Positions 16,449 to 25,999 are shown, counted from the first letter of the stretch. The stretch: 64,000 nt of DNA from Desnuesiella massiliensis (GCF_001403615.1 NZ_LN879454.1:318215-382214), one strand, 5' to 3'. Notes: a model not told the origin generated them from the sequence alone. Numbers and translations: made by a program.

Positions 16449-16782
16449 ACCAACTTTCTTATATTTAAAATTTTATATATTTATATTGGTATTATATCAC
16501 ATAAATACTAGTGCTAATCACGGATATATAAGTTTATATTTAATAAAGTTTCTAATATTAAATCAGATAATAAGAAATAAAAGAAAAAGACCTATTAGCC
16601 TAACAACAACTTCATTTATTGATTTCAACTAATTTATAGACGATAAATTTCTAAGTAATTTTAAAATCGTAACTATATTAAATTTGATAATATAATAATA
16701 TAGTTATAGAATTAATTATTATACGAATGCTTATTAGTAAGATAGTCGAAAGGTTTATGATAAGACGGATAGGAGGAAAGGT
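16449..16782. other. AT-rich intergenic region between hepT and the CYTH-like gene
   Basis: This divergent spacer of about 330 bases contains no supportable ORF, RNA or repeat. It must hold the promoters of both neighbours; no clear -35/-10 pair was found for either. Confidence 0.4.
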
Positions 16783-17397
16783 ATGGTAACATCTTATGAA
16801 GTAGAAACCAGATTTTATTTCAATTCAGAAGAAGAGGTTTTTGAAAGACTGCTCTTTTTAAAGGAAGTATTTAAGAGGGAAGTGGCATGGAAAACAAAAA
16901 CCTTAGGGCTAGAGGTATTTAAAGCAGGTAAACTTCTTAGATTTTCAGAGGTGTTTGAGAAGGGAGAAAGAAGAATATATTTAGGATATAAAGACAGGGA
17001 CCAAGGCAGAGTATGTAATATAAGAAGTGAAGTGGATGAGGATATAACCATGGGAGTACGTAGGAGCTTGGTTCTTGAAAGTGTCCATGGAGAGAGCAGA
17101 GCGGTTGATGCTTTAAATGTCATGGAGATATTTGAAACTCTAGGTTATAGGGAGTTTATGACCTTTGAAGGAAAAAGCCTCCTAGGAAAATATGAAAATG
17201 AGGACTTGGCAATAAAGTTAATGTACTGTGATACTTTGAAATATCCATTACTTCTAGAGATAGAAAAAACTGCAGCCTCCTTGGAGGAAGCCTTTGAAAA
17301 AGAGAAGGAGCTAGAGGCTTTTGTAGAGGAGTATAATCTAAAGGATAGGATGGTTCGAGAGGAGCCGCCTACTTTGCTATACCAAGGATTAATATAA
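16783..17397 (+). CDS. CYTH-like (triphosphate tunnel) protein
   Basis: This 204-residue protein probably adopts the CYTH/triphosphate tunnel fold, whose members include class IV adenylyl cyclases, thiamine triphosphatases and inorganic polyphosphatases. Evidence is the N-terminal YEVETRFYF strand in place of the family ExExK, acidic and basic residues alternating on predicted strands (LRFSEVFEKGERRIYLGYKD), and a late LLEIEKTAASLEEA strand-helix matching the C-terminal ExExK. The first motif is imperfect, so substrate and activity are uncertain. AGGAGGAAAGGT precedes ATG. It is monocistronic. Confidence 0.6.
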   Translation: MVTSYEVETRFYFNSEEEVFERLLFLKEVFKREVAWKTKTLGLEVFKAGKLLRFSEVFEKGERRIYLGYKDRDQGRVCNIRSEVDEDITMGVRRSLVLESVHGESRAVDALNVMEIFETLGYREFMTFEGKSLLGKYENEDLAIKLMYCDTLKYPLLLEIEKTAASLEEAFEKEKELEAFVEEYNLKDRMVREEPPTLLYQGLI

Positions 17398-17402
17398 AAA
17401 TA

Positions 17403-17438
17403 AAGTCACTCTGGATGTTGTTCTAAAGTGATTTTTTT
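17403..17438 (+). terminator. Terminator after the CYTH-like gene
   Basis: Arms AAGTCACT and AGTGATTT (one G-U pair) around a 16-base loop with a run of seven T. Confidence 0.6.
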
Positions 17439-17654
17439 ATATTTAATTTTATTAAATAAAAGTATAGCATATATAGAAATATGTAAAAATGTAACTTATA
17501 ATTTAATTATAGGAATTCAATTGAAGAACAAATATTACCAAAGACGCAGGTTAAATTCTTTTGATATTTTTATAATAGAGGAAGAGGTATTATCGAAATA
17601 TGTTATGGCGAAATATCAAGGATTCATAGGGCATAAGAGAGGGGGATAAATAAT

Positions 17655-18359
17655 ATGGAAGACTTAACTCTAAAATTAAAAAAAGCATTGGTAGATAAAG
17701 GAGCTTCATTGGTTGGATTTGCGGATTTAAGGGAACTACCAAAAGAACAGAGAAATGCTATGGATTATGGGATATCCATAGCAGTAGCCTTGAATCCAGC
17801 TATAATATCTAATATTGAAGCTGGGCCCACAAAGGAGTACTATGAGGAATATAAAAGACTTAATGAGCAATTAGACGATTTAGTTAAATATGCTGGGGAG
17901 CTTTTAAACAGCTTTGGATATGAAGCAATTTTGAAGACTACCACAGAGGTAGTTATTGAACCAAATTCTAATAGAACAATTTTACCTCATAAAACTGTGG
18001 CTACAAGAGCGGGGCTAGGATGGATAGGAAAATGTGCTTTGCTTATCACTAAGGAATTTGGATCGGGCATAAGAATTTCCTCTGTGCTAACAAATGCACC
18101 CTTAAAGGTAGGGACTCCAATAAATGAATCGAATTGTGGCAGTTGCTGTAATTGTAAATTATATTGCCCTGGAAATGCTCCTTCAGGAGACAATTGGAAC
18201 GTTAATAAAGAGCGAGATACCTTCTTCAATGCTTATGAATGTCGGAAAACAGCACGAGAAAAAGCTTCAGCCATTGGAATAGACCACACCATATGTGGGA
18301 AGTGCATTGTAGTGTGTCCTTGGACTAAGAAATATCTAAAAACTGCAGGCTTGAAGTAA
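17655..18359 (+). CDS. QueG-related two-cluster ferredoxin-type protein
   Basis: A 234-residue protein of the epoxyqueuosine-reductase superfamily (COG1600) but much shorter than QueG (about 380). Its C-terminal half carries two 4Fe-4S motifs: CGSCCNCKLYCPG (CxxCxxCxxxCP) and CGKCIVVCPW with an upstream Cys in YECRKT. The N-terminal domain with ATRAGLGWIGKCALLI matches the cobalamin-side region of the superfamily. Short forms are widespread in clostridia and their substrate is not known; it should not be called a tRNA-modifying enzyme. GAGAGGGGG precedes ATG. The following kinase gene starts 23 bases after the stop. Confidence 0.75.
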   Translation: MEDLTLKLKKALVDKGASLVGFADLRELPKEQRNAMDYGISIAVALNPAIISNIEAGPTKEYYEEYKRLNEQLDDLVKYAGELLNSFGYEAILKTTTEVVIEPNSNRTILPHKTVATRAGLGWIGKCALLITKEFGSGIRISSVLTNAPLKVGTPINESNCGSCCNCKLYCPGNAPSGDNWNVNKERDTFFNAYECRKTAREKASAIGIDHTICGKCIVVCPWTKKYLKTAGLK

Positions 18360-18382
18360 GCGTGAGAAGAAAGGAGAAAAAT

Positions 18383-19333
18383 ATGGACTCAAGATGGGAA
18401 AGAGTACAACCTTACATAGAAATAGATAAAAACATTGCTGAAAAAATGATGGGAGCCATTAGACCCAAAAGAAGTATTAAAAATATAGGCTTGATAAGAA
18501 ATGGATTGAGAAACAGTAACTATTGTGTTGAATATGATGACAAAAAATTTCTTTTAAGAATATACGGAGTAGAGGATAATTGGTGGAAAAAAGAAGAAGT
18601 AATTTATCATTATATAAAAGAAAAAGTTAAAGCCCCTGAATTATTCTGGTTAGATGGAAACTTAGATATAATAGATAAGCCCTATGCTATATTTGAATAT
18701 ATAGAGGGCTTGAACCTAGACCAATATTCAAAACAGGCAGGATATAAAAAGAAGGTGTTTAGTGATATAGGGCATAATTTAGCTTTGCTCCATAGTACTT
18801 CTTATAAGGAGGGAGGCTTTTTCGATGATAACCTAGAAGTAGCCGAAAAGCTGCCGGAATTAAGGTTATGGTATCCTATGTTTTTAGGTGAACATGCCAT
18901 GAGAAAATTAGGGGAGGAATTAACAGAGGCTGTAAGAAAATATATAGAAGACAATGATAAAAACATTGAACGTATTGAGAAGGATATAACTCTCGTTCAT
19001 AATGATTTTCGTCCCATAAATATAATGGTAGATAAACAAGATACCCCATATTTTATTGATTGGGAAGGATCCATGGCGGGACATAGTTTAGGAGATATAG
19101 GTGAGTTTTTAAGAATAGAAGAACAAGTATCTAGAGAAGAGGAAAATATATTTATTGAAAGTTATAATGAAGCTGCTAATAAAAGGTTACCGGAGGATTA
19201 TAAGGAACTAGCTAAGCTAAGAGATTTAGTTAATCTTTTGCAACTATTAAATTCACAAAGAAATTTAGACATTAAAGATGGGGATTTAATTGAGCTCATA
19301 AGGAGAACCTGTTGTAAAGAAGCCATAGAGTAA
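18383..19333 (+). CDS. Aminoglycoside phosphotransferase/choline kinase-fold protein
   Basis: A small-molecule kinase of about 316 residues. It has the APH catalytic loop LVHNDFRPINIMVD (HxDxxxxN), the metal-binding IDWEG motif and the hinge IFEYIEGLNL. The family phosphorylates antibiotics, choline, sugars or cofactors, and nothing here tells which. A GTG at 18362 is in frame, but the ATG at 18383 lies 6 bases after AAAGGAG and is chosen. It probably forms an operon with the QueG-like gene. The last codons of the gene form the left arm of its own terminator. Confidence 0.85.
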   Translation: MDSRWERVQPYIEIDKNIAEKMMGAIRPKRSIKNIGLIRNGLRNSNYCVEYDDKKFLLRIYGVEDNWWKKEEVIYHYIKEKVKAPELFWLDGNLDIIDKPYAIFEYIEGLNLDQYSKQAGYKKKVFSDIGHNLALLHSTSYKEGGFFDDNLEVAEKLPELRLWYPMFLGEHAMRKLGEELTEAVRKYIEDNDKNIERIEKDITLVHNDFRPINIMVDKQDTPYFIDWEGSMAGHSLGDIGEFLRIEEQVSREEENIFIESYNEAANKRLPEDYKELAKLRDLVNLLQLLNSQRNLDIKDGDLIELIRRTCCKEAIE

Positions 19334-19355
19334 TTTCGCTCTATGGCTTGTTTTA
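19320..19355 (+). terminator. Terminator embedded in the end of the APH-family gene
   Basis: AAGCCATAGAG, containing the last sense codons, pairs with CTCTATGGCTT across a loop that includes the stop codon, then a T-rich tail. Confidence 0.85.
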
Positions 19356-19370
19356 TTACACAGGAGTGTT

Positions 19371-19474
19371 TATAGGGAAACAAGTTCAACTATTAACTTA
19401 TACATGCACCATAATGGCTTGAAGATGCCATTTTGGAACATGTATAAGTTAAGTTTCACCTTTGTTTCCCTATA
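19371..19474. repeat. Palindromic repeat family 1, copy B
   Basis: A 104-base element with terminal arms TATAGGGAAACAA and TTTGTTTCCCTATA, subterminal arms AACTTATACATG and CATGTATAAGTT and central stem ATGGC/GCCAT. It is in the opposite orientation to copies A1 and F. Confidence 0.9.
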
Positions 19475-19610
19475 GATCAAGAATCTCAAAAACTTTAAAG
19501 TTAACAATATACATGATAGAATAAACTGCGAGTATAATTAATAGCATTAAATAAATGGAGCGTATTAACATATCATTGGGTTTAAAGGAACTCTTTTAGG
19601 AGATGAAGAG

Positions 19611-20303
19611 ATGAGAAGAGATATTAAGATATTATTGGTTGAAGATAATAGTGATATAAGCAGATTATTATGCCATATGTTAAAAGACAGCGGATATTTT
19701 GTTAAGCCTGCCTATTCTGGGACAGAGGCTCTTATATATTTAAAGGAACAGAATTGGGATATGGTGCTTTTAGATCTAATGCTGCCTGGCATCAGCGGTG
19801 AGGAGCTTTTAGTGGAAATAAGAAGGACTAGGAATATGCCAGTAGTAATAATCTCAGCTAAGGAAGACAAAAATATCAAGATACAAACACTTAGAATAGG
19901 TGCCGATGACTTTATAACAAAGCCCTTCGACATTGAAGAGGTGTCAGCTAGAATAGATTCGCATATTAGAAGATATACGGAGTTTTATACAGTGCCAGCT
20001 CAGAATATATTAAAATACAAGGAAATTTCTCTTGATAAAGATACTAGAGAAGTATTTGTAAAGGGTGCTGAAGTGATTTTAACCTCAAAGGAGTTTGATA
20101 TTTTGGAGCTGTTGATGAGCCATCCTAAAAAAGTTTTTTCAAAGGCAAATATCTTTGAAAGCATTTGGGATAGTCAGTATTTATGCGATGATAACACCGT
20201 GATGGTTCATATAAGCAATCTAAGAAATAAATTGCTAAAGGCGGGAGCAAACACTGAATATATTCAAACTATCTGGGGGATTGGCTATAAACTAGATGTT
20301 TAA
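19611..20303 (+). CDS. OmpR/PhoB-family response regulator
   Basis: A 230-residue two-component regulator. The receiver domain (1-120) has the acidic pocket VEDN, the phospho-acceptor Asp in LLDLMLPG (about 55) and the conserved Lys in FITKPFD. The C-terminal winged helix (about 130-228) has the EFDILELLMSHPKKVFSK pattern and the VHISNLRNKL recognition helix. AGGAG lies 8 bases before ATG. It heads a four-gene block with an ABC transporter and a histidine kinase, as found in modules that sense and export antimicrobial peptides. Confidence 0.93.
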   Translation: MRRDIKILLVEDNSDISRLLCHMLKDSGYFVKPAYSGTEALIYLKEQNWDMVLLDLMLPGISGEELLVEIRRTRNMPVVIISAKEDKNIKIQTLRIGADDFITKPFDIEEVSARIDSHIRRYTEFYTVPAQNILKYKEISLDKDTREVFVKGAEVILTSKEFDILELLMSHPKKVFSKANIFESIWDSQYLCDDNTVMVHISNLRNKLLKAGANTEYIQTIWGIGYKLDV

Positions 20304-20392
20304 ACTTAAGACTTTCTTAAGATTTTCTTTATGGTTACTTATTAATTAAAGCTTATATTTTATATAAAACCATAGAGAAGGGAGATATAAAA

Positions 20393-21313
20393 TTGAAAGA
20401 GTATGTTTTGAAAACTAAGAGCTTAAACAAGAAGTATAAAAAAGATTTTGTAGTCAGCGATTTAAACGTCAATGTAAAAAGAGGAGAAATCTACGGTTTT
20501 ATTGGAGAAAATGGAGCAGGAAAGACTACCTTGATTCGTATGGTAACAGGTCTTGTGACACCTACTAGTGGAACCATTGAATTATTTGGACAAGATACTC
20601 CAGGGGAGTTAAGTAGAGCTAGGAAGAGCATTGGAGCCTTAATAGAAAGACCAGCCTTTTATCCAACTATGACAGCTTATGAAAACTTAGAAGCTTGCAG
20701 GATACAAAAGGGCATTCCAGGAAGAGAAAGCATAGCAAGAGCTTTGGAAATGGTGAACCTTGAGGACACCAAAAGTAAAAAGGTAAAGGATTTTTCCTTA
20801 GGGATGAAGCAAAAGCTAGGATTAGCTATGGCTTTATTAGGTAATCCAGAGCTTTTAATATTGGATGAGCCTATAAATGGCTTAGATCCTAGTGGTATCA
20901 TAGAGATTAGAGAGCTTTTAAAAAGATTAAATAAGGAAAAAAACATAACTATCCTTATTTCAAGTCATATTTTAACAGAATTATACCAGCTTGCAACCTG
21001 CTATGGCATTATTCATAAGGGAAGACTGCTTGAGGAGCTTACCTTAAAAGAACTAGATGAAAAATGTAAGAGAAGTTTAAATATAAAGGTTGATGATCTG
21101 AATAAAGCTGTTTTTATTTTAGAAAGGGAGCTTAACACAAAGAATTTTAGAGTGTTGCCTGATGGAACTATAAGCCTTTATGACTATACTGATAATGCAA
21201 AACTTGTATCTTCTACCTTAACTAAATCAGAAATTATAATTGAGCAAATTATGCCCAAGGGGGAGGATTTGGAAGGTTATTTTATGAATTTGGTAGGAGG
21301 TGCAGATAAGTAA
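20393..21313 (+). CDS. ABC transporter ATP-binding protein of the two-component module
   Basis: A 306-residue ATPase with Walker A GENGAGKTT, signature SLGMKQK, Walker B LLILDEPINGLDP and switch ISSHIL. The layout and the C-terminal extension resemble BcrA/lantibiotic-immunity ATPases. It would energise the permease that overlaps its stop by one base. The start is TTG, with GAAGGGAG upstream; no ATG fits. Regulation is expected through the adjacent two-component pair. Confidence 0.9.
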   Translation: MKEYVLKTKSLNKKYKKDFVVSDLNVNVKRGEIYGFIGENGAGKTTLIRMVTGLVTPTSGTIELFGQDTPGELSRARKSIGALIERPAFYPTMTAYENLEACRIQKGIPGRESIARALEMVNLEDTKSKKVKDFSLGMKQKLGLAMALLGNPELLILDEPINGLDPSGIIEIRELLKRLNKEKNITILISSHILTELYQLATCYGIIHKGRLLEELTLKELDEKCKRSLNIKVDDLNKAVFILERELNTKNFRVLPDGTISLYDYTDNAKLVSSTLTKSEIIIEQIMPKGEDLEGYFMNLVGGADK

Positions 21314-22113
21314 TGTACAATTTAGTTAAATTTGAATTTTATAAATTAAGACATAGCAAAACCTTTAGGAATTCGCTTATAGTCGTGGCGGCCTTAATTG
21401 CTTATACAGTGAACTTATTTTTCAAAAATCAAGCAAAATGGATGATATTTAATTTCCAAGTAAATGATAGGGAATATGGCTTTTGGGTTAACAATTTTAA
21501 AGATAAACTGCATCCCCAAGCAGTAGAATTTCTTTATTCAGCCTTTGGTTTCAGCCTTATTATAGTAATATTGACCATGTTTTTAGTAGGAGAAGCTCTT
21601 GTGGATGAGTATTCTAATGGCACAGTAAAAAATATAGTGGCTTATGGACATAGCAGAGTAAAGATATACCTGTCAAAATTGTTTGTAACATCGTTAGCTG
21701 TATGCATTCTGATTTCTTTTTTATTGCTTGGAACAGTTTTTGCAGCCTTTATAAGCGGCATTCTAGAGTCTATTTCCCTAGAAGCTATTTTAGAAATGAT
21801 GAAATTTATTTTGGTATCATATTTCATTTTTGCGGCTATGGTTAGCATTTATATGTTATTAGGAATCTATTTAAGGAAAAAATCTCTACTAGTAGGGCTT
21901 GGTATGTCCTATGTGCTTGTAAGTATTTTTACAGGAGGGATTCCAAGTTTATTCAAATATCAAAGACATGCTCCTTTATTTATGCTTATGGATATTGGTG
22001 TGGTTCCTCCCAGTGCACATACTATTTATGTTTTAATAATTAATTGCAGTATTATAATTATGGGGACAATCTTATTAGGTAATATTATCTTTAAAAATCA
22101 AGATATAAAATAA
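21313..22113 (+). CDS. ABC-2 type permease of the two-component module
   Basis: A 266-residue membrane protein with about six hydrophobic segments (18-36, 80-100, 118-145, 155-180, 188-210, 238-260). EYSNGTVKNIVAYGHSRVKIYLSKL after the second segment is the ABC-2 signature. It forms an exporter or immunity complex with the upstream ATPase. ATG overlaps the ATPase stop codon (TAATG), so translation is coupled. Confidence 0.87.
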   Translation: MYNLVKFEFYKLRHSKTFRNSLIVVAALIAYTVNLFFKNQAKWMIFNFQVNDREYGFWVNNFKDKLHPQAVEFLYSAFGFSLIIVILTMFLVGEALVDEYSNGTVKNIVAYGHSRVKIYLSKLFVTSLAVCILISFLLLGTVFAAFISGILESISLEAILEMMKFILVSYFIFAAMVSIYMLLGIYLRKKSLLVGLGMSYVLVSIFTGGIPSLFKYQRHAPLFMLMDIGVVPPSAHTIYVLIINCSIIIMGTILLGNIIFKNQDIK

Positions 22114-22131
22114 ACAGGAAGGGGGAGGTAT

Positions 22132-23037
22132 ATGATTTGGCTTATAATAGCATTTTTAATAATCTGCTGCCTATTTTTGCTTGCTCATTTATTTCTTATA
22201 AGGAAAGAAATTAAAAATATTATTAGTCAGCTAAAGGATTATAATAGCAATAAAACCCGTAAGAATATAGATATTACACTCCTAAACAAAGAACTAGAAG
22301 AGCTGGCTTGCAGCATCAATGACAATATGGATAGGAACCTTGAGGCCCAAGTAAAGCAGAAGCAGGCAGAAGAGCAGCTTAAAAAAGCTATTGCTAATAT
22401 ATCTCATGATTTGCGCACTCCCCTTACTTCTATCATAGGATATATACAAATGATTAAATCCAAGGAACTGCCAAAGGTGGTAGAGAGTGAGTACATAAAT
22501 ATAGTGGAAGCTCAAGCAAAGTCCATACAAGTTTTATTAAGTGACTTCTTTGAGCTATCCGTTATAGAAACTCCAGAATATGAATTGCAGATTGAAGCTA
22601 TAAATCTAAATAGTATTTTATGCGAGGTCATCACCTCCTTTTATGAGGGTTTCATTGAGAAAAATATAAAGCCGGAAATAAATATGCCAAAGGAAAGCAT
22701 CCTAGTGCTAGGAAATAAAGTGGCAACACGACGGGTAATAGAAAATTTGATTGCTAATATAGTAAAGCACTCAGAGGGACAAGTTTTTATAAATTTAGAA
22801 GCAGAAAAGGATGGAGCGGTATTAACTACCATTAATTCAGCTAAGAATTTGGAGCATAGTGATGTGGATTTAATCTTTAATAGATTTTACAAAGGTGATA
22901 ACTCTAGATCAGCTAATAATACTGGGTTAGGCTTGACCATTGCAAAAAGTCTTATGGATAAAATGAAGGGCATAATTTATGCGGAATATAATGAAGGGTT
23001 GCTATCTATTTTTTGTAAGTGGAAAATAAAGAAATAA
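22132..23037 (+). CDS. Sensor histidine kinase with a short single-helix anchor
   Basis: A 301-residue kinase with only one N-terminal membrane helix (about 3-22) and no sizeable external domain, then a coiled region, the H-box NISHDLRTPLTS (His at about 92), the N-box NLIANIVKH, and the ATP lid TGLGLTIAKSLM. Kinases lacking an external sensor often read the state of their partner ABC transporter; that role is inferred here from the gene order. GGGGGAGG precedes ATG. Confidence 0.88.
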   Translation: MIWLIIAFLIICCLFLLAHLFLIRKEIKNIISQLKDYNSNKTRKNIDITLLNKELEELACSINDNMDRNLEAQVKQKQAEEQLKKAIANISHDLRTPLTSIIGYIQMIKSKELPKVVESEYINIVEAQAKSIQVLLSDFFELSVIETPEYELQIEAINLNSILCEVITSFYEGFIEKNIKPEINMPKESILVLGNKVATRRVIENLIANIVKHSEGQVFINLEAEKDGAVLTTINSAKNLEHSDVDLIFNRFYKGDNSRSANNTGLGLTIAKSLMDKMKGIIYAEYNEGLLSIFCKWKIKK

Positions 23038-23080
23038 ATATTAAGATAATATGATAAAGTAAACATTAATATTTTAAAGT

Positions 23081-23121
23081 GGGGCTGTCGAACTAAGTTA
23101 TTAGTGCGTAGCTCCTTTTTT
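23081..23121 (+). terminator. Terminator of the response regulator/ABC/kinase operon
   Basis: Imperfect stem GGGGCTGTCGAACTAA with TTAGTGCGTAGCTCC followed by TTTTTT. Confidence 0.75.
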
Positions 23122-23125
23122 GTGC

Positions 23126-23168
23126 AAAAAAATAAATCCCGAACTTCGAGAAGTAGGGGATTTATGGT
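23126..23168 (-). terminator. Terminator of the minus-strand membrane protein gene
   Basis: On the minus strand ATAAATCCCC and GGGATTTAT pair, with an inner ACTTC/GAAGT stem, followed by seven T. Confidence 0.8.
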
Positions 23169-23233
23169 GAAATATTAGTAGGCTAAAACATACCATTTTA
23201 CAAAAAAATTATACCCTATACTATTATATAATA

Positions 23234-24070
23234 CTATTTAATTAAAGCCTCTAAGCTTCTATAAGTATCCGTATCAATAATTAGTTTTTCAACTATATCT
23301 TCTTCGCTCTTCTTTTCTTTTCCTTTAGAATCCTTCTTTACGGTTATAGTCTTTACAGTCATGTAGGATAAATTTTTACACTTATCACAGATACCAAAGT
23401 CAACTTCAGTATAAACAGCACTGCCCTCATCTACCTTTTGTAAATTTAATAGGGCTGAGTATTGTCTTTGTTCAAGTTGATTTTTAAATTCTTCTACATT
23501 CTCTATAGGCTCTAAATGGGACAGGGTTTTTTCATCCTTTATCCAGCAATTGCATTCTTCACAGAATACGGAGGTCATGGAAGGAAATATTATTGATGAG
23601 ACTAAAATTATAATAGCTTCAATTATCCATACTAGGGCTAAGAATGTTCCCCTTACAGGAGCGTGTGACCTTCCTATACTCCAGGTTCCTTCGGGAAGTA
23701 TTAATTTCATTACTTCTAAAACATCCAAAGGATGCCATATAAAAGCTGTCTGCTTTGAATATGCATATATCCATGCTACCCATGCAAAGTATTCAGCTAA
23801 AATTGCAAATAATAATGCAAAAATGATAAGTAGGGCTTTATTTCTTACTTTTCCTAATTTGCCTGCAAAAGAAACTACTATACCTATAAGAATACCAAAA
23901 GCTATTGCTATAAATAAATTGGCGTATATAAATGGAATGTAAAAGGTAGCATAGCTATAAATGAAACTTAGTATAGGAACAGCAAGGATTCCTATTAAGA
24001 TTATAATAAGGGGTGCAAAAGGCGGGATTTTACCAGATTCTTTATAATATCTAGAACTAATATTAATCAT
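23234..24070 (-). CDS. Membrane protein with C-terminal double-CxxC zinc-binding domain
   Basis: I do not recognise the family of this 278-residue protein. Four or five hydrophobic segments fill residues about 18-165. The cytoplasmic tail has CEECNCWIKDE and CDKCKN, two Cys pairs about 50 residues apart that could hold a zinc ion, followed by a very charged KKDSKGKEKKSEED stretch. A GGAGG site precedes ATG. It is a single gene facing the two-component operon. Confidence 0.55.
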   Translation of the reverse strand: MINISSRYYKESGKIPPFAPLIIILIGILAVPILSFIYSYATFYIPFIYANLFIAIAFGILIGIVVSFAGKLGKVRNKALLIIFALLFAILAEYFAWVAWIYAYSKQTAFIWHPLDVLEVMKLILPEGTWSIGRSHAPVRGTFLALVWIIEAIIILVSSIIFPSMTSVFCEECNCWIKDEKTLSHLEPIENVEEFKNQLEQRQYSALLNLQKVDEGSAVYTEVDFGICDKCKNLSYMTVKTITVKKDSKGKEKKSEEDIVEKLIIDTDTYRSLEALIK

Positions 24071-24268
24071 ATAATACCTCCAAAATAAATAACTTATAAA
24101 TTTGCAAAAACCTATTATAATATACAGTATTTAGGTGAATGTGTCAATATTTCCGAGAAGAAGGCTTAAGTCTATTAAACCCTGTAAAATAAAAGAGTCT
24201 ATGGGGAAATCATATTGCAAATAGATATGTTTATATATAAGAATAGAAAATGTTAAAGATAAAATAGT

Positions 24269-24362
24269 TACTTTGGTCACAAGAATTTACCAAAGTACTT
24301 TAATGCTTACTTGGTACTATGTGGGCTTAATGTATTGAAAAGGTTATCAAAAAGAGTAGTAT
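24269..24362 (+). promoter_or_regulatory. Inverted repeat and possible promoter upstream of the first sugar operon
   Basis: A perfect 9-base dyad TACTTTGGT/ACCAAAGTA (24269-24297, 11-base centre) is followed by TACTTGGTACTA at 24309 and a possible promoter TTGAAA (24335), 16 bases, TAGTAT (24357). The dyad could be an operator for a sugar regulator or the stem of a leader RNA. Confidence 0.45.
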
Positions 24363-24404
24363 TAATTATAAGACAGTTAAAATTTATAAGGATGGGGTGT
24401 TAAA

Positions 24405-25967
24405 ATGTCAAAAAGAAAAAAGTTTAACGAAGAAATTCAGCGCTTTGGTCGATCACTATTATTACCCATAGCTGTCATGGCTCCTGTAGGAATGGTATTA
24501 GGACTTGCAGGTGCTTTGGTTCAAAGCTATATGATCGCTAAGTTGCCTTTCTTAGGAAACAAAGCGTTAAACACTGCATTAATAAGCTTAAGAGATATTG
24601 CAAATGTTATATTCGCTAATATACCTCTTATGTTTGCGATGGGTGTGGCTTATGGTATGTCCAAAAAAGAAAAAGGTATCGCTGTATTCTCATCGGTATT
24701 ATCTTATTTAGTATTAAATATTTCAATTAATGTTTGGCTAACTGTTACAGGAAATTTGGCACCAGCAGCAGATATGGCTAATAAAGGACAGGCCATGGTG
24801 CTTGGTATTCAAACCTTAAGGTTGGATGCTTTAGGAGGTATTATTTCAGGACTTATAGCAGCTTGGGCGGCAGATAAATATTATAATTTAGAACTACCTC
24901 TAGCTTTTGCCTTCTTTGGTGGTAAGAAATCTGTTCCAATTATATCAATGGTAATTACTATTGTCTGTGGATTGACAATACCATTTGTTTGGCAGGCTTT
25001 AACTGTAGCACTAATTTATCTTTCTAAAGTATTACTTCAGGATATTATTGGTACATTCCTCTTTGGATTTGTTAACAGAATATTTATTCCTCTAGGTCTT
25101 CACCATGTTTGGAACTCTATGTTAAGGTTTACTGAGGCTGGAGGTAGTTATGTAATAGGTGGAAAAACTTTTGTAGGAATATTGCCAGCTATGAATGAAA
25201 TATTGTTTAAGCTAGGACCTACTAACGAAGCTTGGAGCCTTATGCCTAAACTTACAAGATATTCTGCACAGCTTCAAATGGTTAATACTTTATTCATGAT
25301 ACCAGCTATTGGACTTGCTATGTATAAATCAGCTTATGCTAAGAACAAGAAATATGTAAAAGGTATAATCGTAACTTTAGTTTTAACTGCTGTATTAGGT
25401 AATGTTACAGAGCCTATGGAATTCTCCTTCTTATTTATAGCTCCTGCTTTATTCTTATTCCATGCTGTAATGCTTGGAGTATCTGGAGTAGCGCTATATC
25501 TAATGGGTACTGCGGTAGGTTATATAAGAGGTACAATCTTCGACTTTGCAATTTTTGGTTTAATGTATGAAAACACTAGATGGTATAACATCCTTATTGT
25601 GGGAGTTATAATGTTTGCTATCTATTACTTTGTGTTCACTTGGGCTATAAAGAAATGGAATATTAAAACTCCTGGACGTGAAGATGAGGAAATGACAACT
25701 AATACATTGCTTCAAGAAAAGAAATATGATGAAATAGCTAAAATTGTTATAGAAGCCCTAGGTGGAAAGGGAAATATAGCACATGTGGAAAACTGTATAA
25801 CAAGATTAAGAGTGGACTTAAAGGATCAAAACTTAGTAGATAAAGATAAGATAAAGGACTCAGGTACTTCAGGTATATTCTTCCCTGCTAAAAATCACAT
25901 ACATGTAGTGTTTGGACCTCATGTTGAATTTGTTAGAAATGCAGTGGATGATGAATTAAGTAAATAA
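24405..25967 (+). CDS. PTS EIICB, alpha-glucoside/glucose superfamily
   Basis: A 520-residue permease that imports and phosphorylates a sugar. The EIIC domain (about 1-420) has roughly ten hydrophobic segments and the signature IFIPLGLHHVWN with the conserved NVTEPMEFSFLFIAP loop. The EIIB domain (about 440-520) has the phospho-cysteine in NCITRLR (Cys 464). No EIIA domain is fused, so it depends on the EIIA at 28722. Its closest relatives by motif are GlvC/MalT-type alpha-glucoside permeases; exact substrate is open. Two downstream genes, a GH4 hydrolase and a NagA-like deacetylase, define the cargo as a disaccharide-phosphate. Confidence 0.9.
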   Translation: MSKRKKFNEEIQRFGRSLLLPIAVMAPVGMVLGLAGALVQSYMIAKLPFLGNKALNTALISLRDIANVIFANIPLMFAMGVAYGMSKKEKGIAVFSSVLSYLVLNISINVWLTVTGNLAPAADMANKGQAMVLGIQTLRLDALGGIISGLIAAWAADKYYNLELPLAFAFFGGKKSVPIISMVITIVCGLTIPFVWQALTVALIYLSKVLLQDIIGTFLFGFVNRIFIPLGLHHVWNSMLRFTEAGGSYVIGGKTFVGILPAMNEILFKLGPTNEAWSLMPKLTRYSAQLQMVNTLFMIPAIGLAMYKSAYAKNKKYVKGIIVTLVLTAVLGNVTEPMEFSFLFIAPALFLFHAVMLGVSGVALYLMGTAVGYIRGTIFDFAIFGLMYENTRWYNILIVGVIMFAIYYFVFTWAIKKWNIKTPGREDEEMTTNTLLQEKKYDEIAKIVIEALGGKGNIAHVENCITRLRVDLKDQNLVDKDKIKDSGTSGIFFPAKNHIHVVFGPHVEFVRNAVDDELSK

Positions 25968-25999
25968 TAGAACATAACCAAGGAAAGGGAGTAGAGAGT

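Noticed and set aside
17428..17649. A 73-codon plus-strand frame between the CYTH-like and QueG-like genes
   Set aside because: It starts inside the terminator of the previous gene, has no ribosome site and a composition unlike the neighbours.
17655..18359. Calling this protein QueG
   Set aside because: It is about 150 residues shorter than QueG and no queuosine genes are nearby.
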